Positions 39,902 through 46,954 are shown, counted from the stretch's first letter. The stretch is 64,000 bases of DNA from Streptomyces sp. 846.5 (GCF_004365705.1 NZ_SOBN01000001.1:4140001-4204000), one strand, 5' to 3'. Numbers and translations: made by a program. Notes: a model not told the origin generated them from the sequence alone.

Positions 39902-39977
39902 AGCGCCGTGGCAGCGCTCTCGGCTCAGGGTCCGGAAGGCGCGTCGCCACTGCCTTCGAGGCCGTTACGGTGGTGTC

Positions 39978-40289
39978 ATGGGTACATTGGGCAAGGCGGA
40001 ACTCGAGGCCATGATCGACGAAGCCACTGTCGATGCCTACAGCGAGGACGAGCAACTGACCGGCCTGTTCACCATGCTTGAGGAGAACCTGGCCGTGCCG
40101 TTCATCACCACGGTCCTCGGAGTTGAGGTAGTCGTGCGCGGCGTCGACCTGGCGTCGGACGGTCGGATCGTGGCGCTGTGCTCTCGCGACCGAATCCGGC
40201 AGGCGATCGGGATCCTGGAGCTACCGTTGCCCACCCCAGGCCCAGAGGGCTCGGAGTGGATCGAGGCCTACCGCCAGTGGGCCTGCTGA
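39978..40289 (+). CDS. Conserved 103-aa protein, intact copy
   Basis: This 103-aa acidic protein (MGTLGKAELEAMIDEATVDA, YSEDEQLTGLFTMLEENLAV, ILELPLPTPGPEGSEWIEAY) is divergent from the intact LLM gene. I recall similar actinobacterial proteins labelled 'calcium-binding protein', but no EF-hand is obvious, so the function is unknown. A second copy at 41413 has a one-base deletion, and a C-terminal remnant lies at 45460-45486. Confidence 0.75.
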   Translation: MGTLGKAELEAMIDEATVDAYSEDEQLTGLFTMLEENLAVPFITTVLGVEVVVRGVDLASDGRIVALCSRDRIRQAIGILELPLPTPGPEGSEWIEAYRQWAC

Positions 40290-40347
40290 AGCCGCTTCGG
40301 ACGGTGGAAGCGAGCCCGGTCCCGGAACCCGCAGTCTTGGTAGGTCA

Positions 40348-40358
40348 TGTATTACACT
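40348..40358 (+). promoter_or_regulatory. Conserved promoter/operator of VapBC-like pair 1
   Basis: TGTATTACACT lies 7 nt before the antitoxin ATG at 40366 and recurs 7 nt before the ATG of the second pair (46192-46202). It is a likely -10/autorepression site, since RHH antitoxins usually repress their own operon. Confidence 0.45.
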
Positions 40359-40365
40359 TCGGTAC

Positions 40366-40647
40366 ATGGACACCCCACGTTCCGGCAGGACCCGAGTGAC
40401 CAGCGTCTCCCTGCGCGCCGAGACACTGGAGGCGATTCGCGCTCGGGCCGGGAAGCAAGGGGTCTCCTCCTATATCGAAGAGGCCGTGCAACGACAGCTC
40501 CAGCGCGAGGCCATCGACGAGTACATCGTCGCCGCCGAAGCCGAACACGGGCCCGTCGATGCAGCCGAGGTGGCAGCTCGGGCGGAGCGCATCCGCGCAC
40601 ATCACGCTGCCCACCGCGGTGATGCCGCTGGGGCGGACGCCGCGTGA
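40366..40647 (+). CDS. Ribbon-helix-helix type antitoxin, pair 1
   Basis: This 93-aa protein has an N-terminal beta strand and two helices (RVTSVSLRAETLEAIRARAG, VSSYIEEAVQRQLQ) typical of ribbon-helix-helix DNA-binding antitoxins, and an acidic/alanine-rich C-terminus that would bind the toxin. Its stop overlaps the PIN toxin start by 4 bp (GTGA). It probably neutralises the toxin and represses the operon. Confidence 0.82.
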   Translation: MDTPRSGRTRVTSVSLRAETLEAIRARAGKQGVSSYIEEAVQRQLQREAIDEYIVAAEAEHGPVDAAEVAARAERIRAHHAAHRGDAAGADAA

Positions 40648-41036
40648 GCGGAACCCTCGTTCTCGACAGCGAGGCGCTCTCCAAGCTCTCCCGCCGACAC
40701 CCGGACATGACCGTGTGGCTGGACGTCGCCCGCACGCTGGACCTCCTGGTCGTGACGAGCGCGGCAACACTGGTCGAGGCGCGCGATCCCAAGGTGCCGC
40801 AGGCGGCGTTCGACCACGCCGTCTCGCTGACCAAGGTGCGCCCGGTCACAGAAGAGATCGCACGCGCTGCGAGCAAGCTGCTCGCAGCCGAGGGACTTCA
40901 CGGCCACAAGTACGCCATCGACGCGATGCTTGCCGCTACGGCTCACCTGGAGCACGGGGACGTGACGGTCGTGACCAGCGATGTCGAGGACCTGCGCCGG
41001 CTGTGCCACGCGCGCATCGCGGTCGAGCAAGTCTGA
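40644..41036 (+). CDS. VapC-like PIN-domain toxin, pair 1
   Basis: This 130-aa PIN nuclease has acidic residues at the usual places: the first Asp in TLVLDSEALSKLSR, Glu in AATLVEARDP, Asp in KYAIDAMLAATA and Asp in VVTSDVEDL. VapC-type toxins cleave tRNA or rRNA. GTG 40644 overlaps the antitoxin stop. A nearly identical copy lies at 46488 and a decayed one at 63211. Confidence 0.85.
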   Translation: MSGTLVLDSEALSKLSRRHPDMTVWLDVARTLDLLVVTSAATLVEARDPKVPQAAFDHAVSLTKVRPVTEEIARAASKLLAAEGLHGHKYAIDAMLAATAHLEHGDVTVVTSDVEDLRRLCHARIAVEQV

Positions 41037-41076
41037 TCCGCAGCTGGGTCGTTCCAGGCCCGACTCTGGGTCTTCG

Positions 41077-41110
41077 CAGGTCAGGCCATGATGGGCGAAC
41101 GAGGATTGAC
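41077..41110. repeat. 34-bp island junction repeat, copy 1
   Basis: The block begins CAGGTCAGGCC and ends GAGGATTGAC, and marks where the truncated LLM copy loses similarity to the intact gene. The same block recurs at 42997, 46921 and 63360 in the same orientation. Copy 1 has A and C at two variable positions (ATGATGGGC). Confidence 0.8.
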
Positions 41111-41326
41111 GGACGTTGCAAGTGTACCCAGTCGGATACTCTGCGTGACTGACGCTGCGGCGGTCAGCGTGGGGATGGCTCCGAACCACGGCTGGTCGCG
41201 GAATGAACGCCAGGAGAGGTGGTCGTAGGTGTAGGCGGTATGGAACCCGAGCTCTTCGGGCCGCCGCCAGATCTTCTGCCCCTCGGCCCACCGGTGGATA
41301 GGGAGGATCACCGTACTCAGTCGCAT
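41081..41326 (-). pseudogene. Truncated LLM oxidoreductase, fragment 1 (81 codons)
   Basis: The fragment encodes residues 1-72 of the LLM protein (MRLSTVILPIHRWAEGQKIW at the start), then SVNPRSPIMA and a stop. The barrel is cut after about a quarter, so enzyme activity is not expected. The reading frame is intact and the -10-like TAATGT lies 7 nt upstream. It is the most diverged of the four fragments. Confidence 0.85.
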
Positions 41327-41412
41327 GCCCTCGACATTACGCGTGCACTCCGGCGGGTGAGGTTTCCAGTAACCCGCAGCGACGGCACCTGCGCGACCGC
41401 TAGCGTGACGCC

Positions 41413-41723
41413 ATGGGTGCTTTGGGCAAGGCCGAGCTTGAGGCCATGATCGGCGAGGCCACCGTGGACGCCTATGGCGAGGACGAGCAGCTGACCGGCC
41501 TTTTCACCATGATGGAGGAGTCCTCGCGGTGCCGTTCAGCACGACGGTTCTCGGAGTGGAGGTGACCGTGAGCGGCATCGACCTCGCTCAGGACGGCGCG
41601 ATCGTCGCACTGTGCCACAGCGGTCGTATTCGACAGAAGATCGGGATCTTGGAGCTGCCGATGCCGACGCCTGCCCCCGACGGAGCAGCGTGGGTCGAGG
41701 CCTACCGACACTGGGTCGGCTGA
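41413..41723 (+). pseudogene. 103-aa protein gene, copy 2, with one-base deletion
   Basis: The copy is 311 bp against 312 bp for the intact gene at 39978. Translation matches through LTGLFTMMEE, then a one-base loss near 41522-41530 shifts the frame. The rest reads on in another frame as PFSTTVLGVEVTVSGIDLAQ to the end (AYRHWVG). Confidence 0.85.
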
Positions 41724-41767
41724 CGCCAAGCAGCCTGCACGTGTCGGTTCGTACGGGAGGTCAGGAC

Positions 41768-43018
41768 GTGGCGATCGCGGCACAGGACGCGAACGACGGT
41801 ATCGGTGCGCGCTCGCTCGCCGATCTCATCGAACACAGCGCCGATTTAAAGGGCGAACTGGTCGCCTTCTCACAGAGCGCGCGATTCGACCGGTGGCTGA
41901 CTCCCCTCTTGCTGGAGGCCGCAGGCCCTGAGCGACGGTTGGACGAGGGTGAGGCCATCCGGATCATCGACCGCTTCATTCTCCGCTACCGCCTGCCGGA
42001 CGGTGCCACCGTGGTGGACCGATTCGTCTCCTCACGGCAGAACCTGAGCGATGCCGACCGGGAGATGCTGCTCGGCTGGCGTGACCCGGTCGAGGGCATC
42101 TTTGAGATCGGGCGCAAGGACGGGGACGGCCTCGTCCTACTGAACCTGGTCGACGACCTGGAGTACCGCACGTACTCAAATGTCGGGCCGGGGGCCTTCC
42201 GCGGGATGTCCAGGGGCGGATTCCTTCTCACCTGCCTGGTGCCCGTCCCCTCGGCCGACGGAGCGTGGCTGATCTCCGGGGCGATGTCGTCCTACCCGAA
42301 GTCCAGTGCCACGGAGATTGCCCGGGCCGCGCTCCAACTGGCCACCAGTCAGCCCGAACTGGTCTTCCGCAACCCCGAGAAGATCGAGCAGGGGTGGCAG
42401 CGGATGCGGGAGGACCGGGCCGCATTCGTCGAGTTCTGCGGCTTCGACGAACTGGTCCTTCCTCCTGCCGAAGCCGAGGACCGGCTCAACGCCTACTACC
42501 GACATCGGCAGGAGGCCGCCCTGGCCGGACGACGCGAACGCGCGCGAGGCAGGCGGCTCCCGGGCCTGGATTTTCCGGCCTTCGAATTGTCGCGAGACCT
42601 CGCGGACTCGGACACCGTAGGCGTGATCTACGACGAGGTCGACGGACTCAACTTCTACCCGGACTACGGGCTGTTGCGGGACCTCTTCGCCAACCCGGCC
42701 CTCCCGGGGCGCAGGCTGCACCAGAACCTGCTGCGCACGTATCTCCGCGAGGAGTCGATCGCACCGCTGCCGATCCGCCGACTGGCCGCGGCCTACCCGG
42801 CGACCGTCGACACGGTGTTCCGGAAGGTACTGCGGAACCCCGGGTTCACCTGGGGCGAGCACGGCGAGGCACTACTGCGGCGACACAAGCCCTGGTACTA
42901 CGAGCACGACCCCCGCCCGGGCGTTTCCGTGATCGGGGAGCGCCTCAGTGAGCTCGCCGCCGGTAGCCGACAGCGGAAGTTCACAGGGAGACGGCCCAGG
43001 TCAGGCCGTGATGGGTGA
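41768..43018 (+). CDS. Unknown 416-aa protein
   Basis: This protein is not recognised. GTG 41768 (VAIAAQDANDGIG) is chosen because GGGAGG lies about 9 nt upstream; the frame is open further upstream. It is soluble, with an acidic N-terminal helical part (ARSLADLIEHSADLKGELVA), a central segment (GPGAFRGMSRGGFLLTCLVP) and a C-terminal part with FYPDYGLLRDLFANP and HKPWYYEHDPRPG. The last codons (RPRSGRDG) are read from the 34-bp junction, so the natural C-terminus has probably been replaced. A remnant of its 5' end is fused to the TnpB fragment at 46103-46138. Confidence 0.65.
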   Translation: MAIAAQDANDGIGARSLADLIEHSADLKGELVAFSQSARFDRWLTPLLLEAAGPERRLDEGEAIRIIDRFILRYRLPDGATVVDRFVSSRQNLSDADREMLLGWRDPVEGIFEIGRKDGDGLVLLNLVDDLEYRTYSNVGPGAFRGMSRGGFLLTCLVPVPSADGAWLISGAMSSYPKSSATEIARAALQLATSQPELVFRNPEKIEQGWQRMREDRAAFVEFCGFDELVLPPAEAEDRLNAYYRHRQEAALAGRRERARGRRLPGLDFPAFELSRDLADSDTVGVIYDEVDGLNFYPDYGLLRDLFANPALPGRRLHQNLLRTYLREESIAPLPIRRLAAAYPATVDTVFRKVLRNPGFTWGEHGEALLRRHKPWYYEHDPRPGVSVIGERLSELAAGSRQRKFTGRRPRSGRDG

Positions 43019-43030
43019 ACGAGGATTGAC
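42997..43030. repeat. 34-bp island junction repeat, copy 2
   Basis: This copy matches the consensus exactly. It overlaps the last codons and stop of the 416-aa gene on the plus strand and the end of LLM fragment 2 on the minus strand. Confidence 0.8.
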
Positions 43031-43246
43031 AGAGGTCACCAGTGTGCCGATTCGCATACTCTGCGTCACTGTCGCGGCCGCTGTCAGGGTCGGGACTGCC
43101 CCGAACCACGGCTCGTCCCGGAATGACCGCCAGCTCAGGTGGTCGTAGGTGTACGCGGCATGGAACCCCAGCTCCTCGGCCCGTCGCCACACCTCCCGGC
43201 CCTCGCTCCAGCGGTGGATCGGCAGAATCACAGTGCTCAGACGCAT
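43001..43246 (-). pseudogene. Truncated LLM oxidoreductase, fragment 2 (81 codons)
   Basis: Its first 72 codons differ from the intact LLM protein at only a few residues (REVW for QKVW, I for L at position 66). It ends SVNPRSPITA and stop at the shared junction. TAGGGT lies 7 nt before the ATG at 43246. Confidence 0.88.
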
Positions 43247-43273
43247 GAATCCGACCCTACGCGGCCCGTTGCC

Positions 43274-43408
43274 TCATCCACGTGACCAGGCGTGGAACGG
43301 TGCCAGCTCCGCGACATCCGAGCCGATGCCACGCAGCGCTACCGCGAAGTCGGACGCCAGGTCCATGCACATCCCCAGGAGTTCCGCGCGGTCACAGACC
43401 TCGGTCAT
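43274..43408 (-). CDS. Possible 44-aa small protein
   Basis: The short open frame encodes MTEVCDRAELLGMCMDLASD and continues to FHAWSRG with plausible actinobacterial codon use. There is no clear ribosome site. It could be a small gene, or the tail of a gene related to the broken 43458-43784 locus. Confidence 0.3.
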   Translation of the reverse strand: MTEVCDRAELLGMCMDLASDFAVALRGIGSDVAELAPFHAWSRG

Positions 43409-43457
43409 CGGGTTCGGAGTCCGCGCTGTTCGGGAGCCGCAGTCCACCTCGGCCGTC

Positions 43458-43784
43458 TCACCCTCCGGGAACCGGAAGGTTCAGTGTCCGTTCGACGCCC
43501 TGCGGGTACAGGTCGAGTTCGAACTGCTGCTGGTGCCGCACGGCTGCGATGAGATCCGGCAGGCTCTCCATGAGTGCTGACAGGTCGTAGGAGATATCGA
43601 ATTCCCAGTCGTTCCTGCCGAAGCCTCCGATGAGGGACGATGCGTCGGCGCTGGCCAGGTCGGCGCAACCACGCATGACCAGATACGTGTAGTCGGAGTC
43701 GTCCTCCAGCGGCCCTCGATTCTACAGGCGCTCGTCGCTCAACCGTGTCTCCGTGGGCCTGGTCAGGCGGAAGCGGAATCCCAT
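43458..43784 (-). pseudogene. Unknown small protein gene with in-frame TAG after codon 20
   Basis: ATG 43784 has GAGAGGG 8 nt upstream and reads MGFRFRLTRPTETRLSDERL, then TAG (43724-43722). The same frame continues as NRGPLEDDSDYTYLVMRGCA, then GGFGRNDWEFDISYDLSALM to a stop at 43458. Continuity of frame and style across the stop points to a recent nonsense mutation or small deletion. The IS inserted 12 bp upstream of the ATG (target repeat 43797-43799) separates it from its promoter. Confidence 0.6.
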
Positions 43785-44070
43785 ACGCGTGCCCTCTCAG
43801 AAGCCGTTGCTCTATCGATCTTGGTGAGCATTGGTTCGAGTGGCTGCACTCGGTGGGGTGATCCTCGGTCGGGGCGCGCATGAAGACAGGGCCCCTGGTG
43901 AAGCTCGGGTTTGCGAAGACCAACGAGATCGCCAGGAGGCCCTGTTGTCGCAGTTCTACGCCCTCGCCGGGGTTGGTTCCAAGTCGGCCGCGCGTGAGTG
44001 TGACTGCCTCGCGCACCGGTTCGGGAACGCCGGGGACCAGCCGTACAGGCGGCCGAGGTATCCCTCGGAC

Positions 44071-44853
44071 ATGACAGACGCGGAGTGGGCGGTGGTGCGT
44101 GACGCGATGCCGGTGCCGCCCTGGCTGGAGGGCAGGGGCGGGCAGCCGGAGGGCTACTGCCACCGGCAGATGATCGACGCGGTGCGCTACCTGGTCACCG
44201 GCGGCATCACCTGGAGGTCGATGCCCGCAGACCTCCCCCGCTGGGACCGCGTCTACGCCTTCGCCAAGCGCTGGCGGGTGAAGGGCCTGCTGGCCGAACT
44301 GCACGACCGGCTGCGCGGCATGGTGCGCGAGGAGGCCGGACGCGACCCGGAGCCGACTGCCGCGATCATCGACTCGCAGTCGGTCAAGGCCGATGCCATG
44401 GTGCCGGCCGCCAGTCGCGGCTACGACGGGGGCAAGAAGATCAACGGTCGCAAGCGGCACGTCGTGGTGGACTGCCTGGGCCTGCTGCTGGCTGTCATGG
44501 TCACCGCCGCGAGCGTCACCGATCGCGATGCGGCGATGCCGCTGCTGGCACAGGTACGGTCCCGCTTCCGCAGGATCACCCTGGTCTGGGCCGACGGCGG
44601 CTACACCGGCCGCCTGGTCTCCTGGGCGAGAGAGACGCTGCGGCTGACACTGGAGATCGTCAAGCGCAGTGACGACGTATCAGGGTTCGTGGTGCTGCCA
44701 AGGCGGTGGGTGGTAGAGCGAACCCTGGGCTGGCTGATGCGCTCGCGTCGCCTGGTGCGCGACTACGAGTCCCTGCCCGAAGCCCACGAGGCCATGGTGC
44801 TGTGGTCGATGACCCGGCTCATGACCCGGCGACTGGCGAAGCGGACAGGGTGA
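44071..44853 (+). CDS. IS5-family DDE transposase
   Basis: From ATG 44071 this is a 260-aa protein; the frame is open back to 43831 and YRRPRYPSD upstream also resembles family sequence, so the true start may be earlier. The N-terminal DUF4096-like part is MTDAEWAVVRDAMPVPPWLE. The catalytic residues lie in AAIIDSQSVKAD, LVWADGGYTGRLV and RRWVVERTLGWLMRSRRLVR. No frameshift is seen, so it may be active. It overlaps the convergent HTH-type gene by 35 bp. Confidence 0.88.
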   Translation: MTDAEWAVVRDAMPVPPWLEGRGGQPEGYCHRQMIDAVRYLVTGGITWRSMPADLPRWDRVYAFAKRWRVKGLLAELHDRLRGMVREEAGRDPEPTAAIIDSQSVKADAMVPAASRGYDGGKKINGRKRHVVVDCLGLLLAVMVTAASVTDRDAAMPLLAQVRSRFRRITLVWADGGYTGRLVSWARETLRLTLEIVKRSDDVSGFVVLPRRWVVERTLGWLMRSRRLVRDYESLPEAHEAMVLWSMTRLMTRRLAKRTG

Positions 44854-45322
44854 AGCGTCCAGGCGCAGGCTCGGCCGCCCAGCCCCGGTCCGCCAGCCGC
44901 TTCATCTTCGACCGGACCCCCTCCACGGCGGCCGGGACCGGCGGCAGCCCGAGCGCGGCCGCGATCTCCTGGCACGTCATCGCCCCGCCACCGCCCGCAC
45001 CGAGCTCTACCAGCACGGCCAGGATGCGCTGGTAGTCCACGGCCAGCACGTCCGCGCCCAGCGCCGGCCGCCACACCGGGACGATCGAGCCAGAACGCGC
45101 GGCCCGTGCTGTTGGCAGCCCGGCGCACGCGTCCGCGACGAGCTCCGGCTGCGGCACGGACAAGACCTCGCCCACGCGCTGACGCGCGATCAACCACTCC
45201 CGCCAGTCCCTCTCCGCGTCTGCGAGCTCGGCCAGAATCCGGTCCGCCTCCTCCCGCAGCCCCTCCACACGCTCCCGCGCGGCCAACTCCCGGCCCTCCA
45301 GAAGACCCACGACCGACGCCAT
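44819..45322 (-). CDS. IS passenger: coiled-coil/HTH-type protein
   Basis: This 167-aa protein lies wholly inside the IS. It has an N-terminal coiled coil (MASVVGLLEGRELAARERVE, DADRILAEL-like heptads) and a C-terminal helix-turn-helix-like part (MTCQEIAAALGLPPVPAAVE, GVRSKMKRLADRGWAAE). ATG 45322 has GGAGG 8 nt upstream. Similar proteins often accompany Streptomyces IS elements. It may regulate transposition, but this is inferred. Confidence 0.75.
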   Translation of the reverse strand: MASVVGLLEGRELAARERVEGLREEADRILAELADAERDWREWLIARQRVGEVLSVPQPELVADACAGLPTARAARSGSIVPVWRPALGADVLAVDYQRILAVLVELGAGGGGAMTCQEIAAALGLPPVPAAVEGVRSKMKRLADRGWAAEPAPGRFTLSASPVAGS

Positions 45323-45459
45323 CTCGGCACCTCCACCCACGAGAAAACCCGACAGCCCGAGCCTGCCACGCCAGCTCCCACACTATTCCTGAGCTGCGGA
45401 AACACGCCGATCAAGTTCGGTAAGACAACGGCTTCTCACTTCTCCGCTCTTGATGAGTT

Positions 45460-45486
45460 GAGGCCTACCGGCACTGGGCCGACTGA
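45460..45486 (+). pseudogene. C-terminal remnant of a third 103-aa gene copy
   Basis: The sequence encodes EAYRHWAD then stop, matching the ends of the 39978 (EAYRQWAC) and 41413 (EAYRHWVG) copies. It starts 22 bp after the right target repeat of the IS. Confidence 0.6.
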
Positions 45487-45524
45487 CGCTGAGTAGCCCG
45501 GCCATCCCTGATCTTGCAGGGTAT

Positions 45525-45542
45525 CCCCGGCTTTAGCCGGGG
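45525..45542. repeat. Hairpin of IS200/IS605 type upstream of the tnpB fragment
   Basis: CCCCGGCTTTAGCCGGGG forms a perfect 7-bp stem with a TTTA loop, followed by GAGGGAATGCATCC. IS200/IS605 ends and TnpB guide-RNA scaffolds carry such subterminal hairpins. It lies 131 bp before the tnpB start. The rest of 45323-45673 holds only this hairpin, the IS end and the 103-aa gene remnant. Confidence 0.55.
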
Positions 45543-45673
45543 AGGGAATGCATCCTCGATGCGGAGGCGCGGAGCGCCGGAGCCCGGTTCGGTGTGTTGG
45601 GCGGCACATGTGCTCGGGAAGTGGTTGTCAGTGGTCCCAGCTAGGTTGTTGGTCAGTGAAGGGGGTGGGTCGG

Positions 45674-46147
45674 ATGATTCGTGCGTACAAGTTCCTCATG
45701 CGGCCCACCGTGGGTCAGGATCAGGCGCTGGGCGAGATGTTGCGGGATCACTGTTCGTTGTACAACGGGGCGTTGCAGGAACGGCGTGACGCCTACCGGC
45801 ACGTCTCGAAGACGAGCATCAGGTACGGGATGCAGTCCGCGCAGCTCAAGGACATTCGCGGGTTCAACCCGGAGTGTCAGGGCCGGTGGTCGTTCTCCTC
45901 CCAGCAGGCGACGCTCCGCCGCCTGGACAAGGCGTTCGCGGCGTTCTTCCGCCGGGTCAGGGCCGGTGACACCCCCGGCTACCCGCGCTTTCGCGGGGTG
46001 AACTGGTTCGACACGGTGGAGTTCCCCAAGGACGGCGACGGGGTCCGGTGGGACGCGACCCCGCACGACCCGGTGACCCGTGTCCGGTTCCAGGGCGTGG
46101 GGTGTACGGAAGGTTGGGACGTGGCGATCACGGCACGGACAGGTTGA
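45674..46147 (+). pseudogene. tnpB: Truncated TnpB (IS200/IS605-type RNA-guided nuclease), N-terminal part only
   Basis: The 157-codon frame starts MIRAYKFLMRPTVGQDQALG and has TnpB N-terminal features (LRDHCSLYNGALQERRDAYR, FSSQQATLRRLDKAFAAFFR, GDTPGYPRFRG). TnpB similarity stops near 46100, before any RuvC catalytic motif or zinc finger. The last codons (EGWDVAITARTG) come from a remnant of the 416-aa gene's 5' end. Nuclease activity is not expected. Confidence 0.8.
46103..46138 (+). pseudogene. 5'-end remnant of the 416-aa gene fused to tnpB
   Basis: The stretch from TGTACGGAAGG to GTGGCGATCACGGCACGG aligns with the ribosome site and first codons of the gene at 41768 (GTACGGGAGG then GTGGCGATCGCGGCAC), with about four in five bases identical. 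It marks the deletion endpoint that removed the rest of tnpB. Confidence 0.6.
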
Positions 46148-46191
46148 TCCGGATCCGCTGCGCCCCGAACAAGGTCGATGCTGGTAAGTGG

Positions 46192-46202
46192 TGTATTACA
46201 CT
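46192..46202 (+). promoter_or_regulatory. Conserved promoter/operator of VapBC-like pair 2
   Basis: TGTATTACACT lies 7 nt before the ATG, identical in sequence and spacing to pair 1. Here it extends into the partial palindrome GTGTATTACACTCGTGT. Confidence 0.45.
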
Positions 46203-46209
46203 CGTGTGC

Positions 46210-46491
46210 ATGGATAGTCCGCGCCCTGGCAAGACCCGAGTCACCAGTGTCTCCCTGCGGGCTGAGACGCTGGAGGCGATCCGTGCACGCGCCGGCAAGC
46301 AGGGAGTCTCCTCCTATATCGAGGAGGCGGTGCAACGACAGCTCCAGCGTGAAGCCATCGACGAGTACATCGCCACCGCTGAAGCTGAACACGGGCCTGT
46401 CGATCCGGCCGAGGTGGCAACGAGGGCGGAGCGCATCCGTTCTCACCACGCTGCCCACCGTGGCGATGCCGCCGGGGCGGACGCCGCGTGA
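46210..46491 (+). CDS. Ribbon-helix-helix type antitoxin, pair 2
   Basis: This 93-aa protein is nearly identical to the antitoxin at 40366. Differences are mostly in the N-terminal few residues (MDSPRPGKTR) and the acidic tail (DEYIATAEAEHGPVDPAEVA). The stop overlaps the toxin start by 4 bp. Because both pairs are almost the same, cross-neutralisation between them is likely. Confidence 0.82.
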   Translation: MDSPRPGKTRVTSVSLRAETLEAIRARAGKQGVSSYIEEAVQRQLQREAIDEYIATAEAEHGPVDPAEVATRAERIRSHHAAHRGDAAGADAA

Positions 46492-46880
46492 GCGGCACCC
46501 TCGTTCTCGACAGCGAGGCGCTCTCCAAGCTCTCCCGTCGACACCGGGACATGACCGTCTGGCTGGACGTTGCCCGCACGCTGGACCTTCTGGTCGTGAC
46601 GAGCGCGGCAACGCTGGTTGAGGCGCGCGACCCCAAGCTGCCCCAGGCAGCGTTCGACCACGCTGTCTCGCTGACCAAGGTGCGCCCGGTCACAGAGGAG
46701 ATCGCACGTGCCGCGAGCAAACTGCTCGCAACCGAGGGACTTCATGGCCACAAGTACGCCATCGACGCGATGCTTGCCGCTACGGCCCACCTGGAGCACG
46801 GGGATGTGACCGTCCTGACCAGCGATGTCGAGGATCTGCGCCAGCTGTGCCACACCCGCATCGCAGTCGAGCAACTCTGA
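46488..46880 (+). CDS. VapC-like PIN-domain toxin, pair 2
   Basis: This 130-aa protein differs from the pair 1 toxin at only about ten residues (for example RRHRDM for RRHPDM). All four acidic motif positions (TLVLDSEAL, TLVEARDP, KYAIDAML, TSDVEDL) are retained, so it looks functional. It is followed directly by the next island junction. Confidence 0.85.
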   Translation: MSGTLVLDSEALSKLSRRHRDMTVWLDVARTLDLLVVTSAATLVEARDPKLPQAAFDHAVSLTKVRPVTEEIARAASKLLATEGLHGHKYAIDAMLAATAHLEHGDVTVLTSDVEDLRQLCHTRIAVEQL

Positions 46881-46920
46881 GCGCCGGTCCTGTCGGTCCA
46901 GGCCCGGCTCTACATCACCA

Positions 46921-46954
46921 CAGGTCAGGCCGTGATGGGTGAACGAGGCTTGAC
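46921..46954. repeat. 34-bp island junction repeat, copy 3
   Basis: This copy matches the consensus except for one C for A (GAGGCTTGAC). It ends unit C and starts unit D in the proposed scheme. Confidence 0.8.

Larger units (their letters stand above)
39657..41110. mobile_element. Island unit A (LLM 5' segment + 103-aa gene + VapBC-like pair), putative integrated unit
   Basis: The unit is defined from the point in the intact LLM gene where similarity to the fragments ends (about 39657) to the end of the first conserved 34-bp junction (41077-41110). It would have supplied the present 5' end of the intact LLM gene. Cargo is a 103-aa protein gene and a toxin-antitoxin pair. The mobile nature is an inference from repeated architecture; no recombinase was found. 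Confidence 0.4.
41111..43030. mobile_element. Island unit B (LLM 5' segment + broken 103-aa gene + 416-aa protein), putative integrated unit
   Basis: This 1920-bp unit between the end of junction copy 1 and the end of copy 2 contains LLM fragment 1, a frameshifted 103-aa gene and the unknown 416-aa gene. It repeats unit A's left half (LLM start and divergent 103-aa gene), then differs in cargo. Mobility is inferred only. Confidence 0.4.
43800..45435 (+). mobile_element. IS5-family insertion sequence with passenger gene (1636 bp)
   Basis: Terminal inverted repeats lie at 43800-43822 (GAAGCCGTTGCTCTATCGAT and on) and 45413-45435, matching at 18 of 23 positions with the outer 10 identical. They are flanked by TCA at 43797-43799 and 45436-45438. 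A TNA 3-bp target duplication is known for IS5-family groups such as IS1031. The element carries a transposase gene and a convergent HTH-type gene. Confidence 0.85.
43031..46954. mobile_element. Island unit C (LLM 5' segment, IS5-type element, TnpB fragment, VapBC-like pair 2), putative integrated unit
   Basis: This 3924-bp unit contains LLM fragment 2, a broken minus-strand gene, the 1636-bp IS, remnants of the 103-aa and 416-aa genes, a truncated tnpB and the second toxin-antitoxin pair. The remnants show it once carried the same genes as units A and B. Confidence 0.4.

Noticed and set aside
43831-43850. GGTTCGAGTGG resembling a tRNA T-loop
   Set aside because: No acceptor stem, anticodon arm or CCA end can be folded around it; it lies just inside the left end of the IS.
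46103-46147. Possibility that the tnpB frame is a complete short nuclease
   Set aside because: It ends before any RuvC acidic motif or zinc finger, and its last codons derive from another gene's 5' end.
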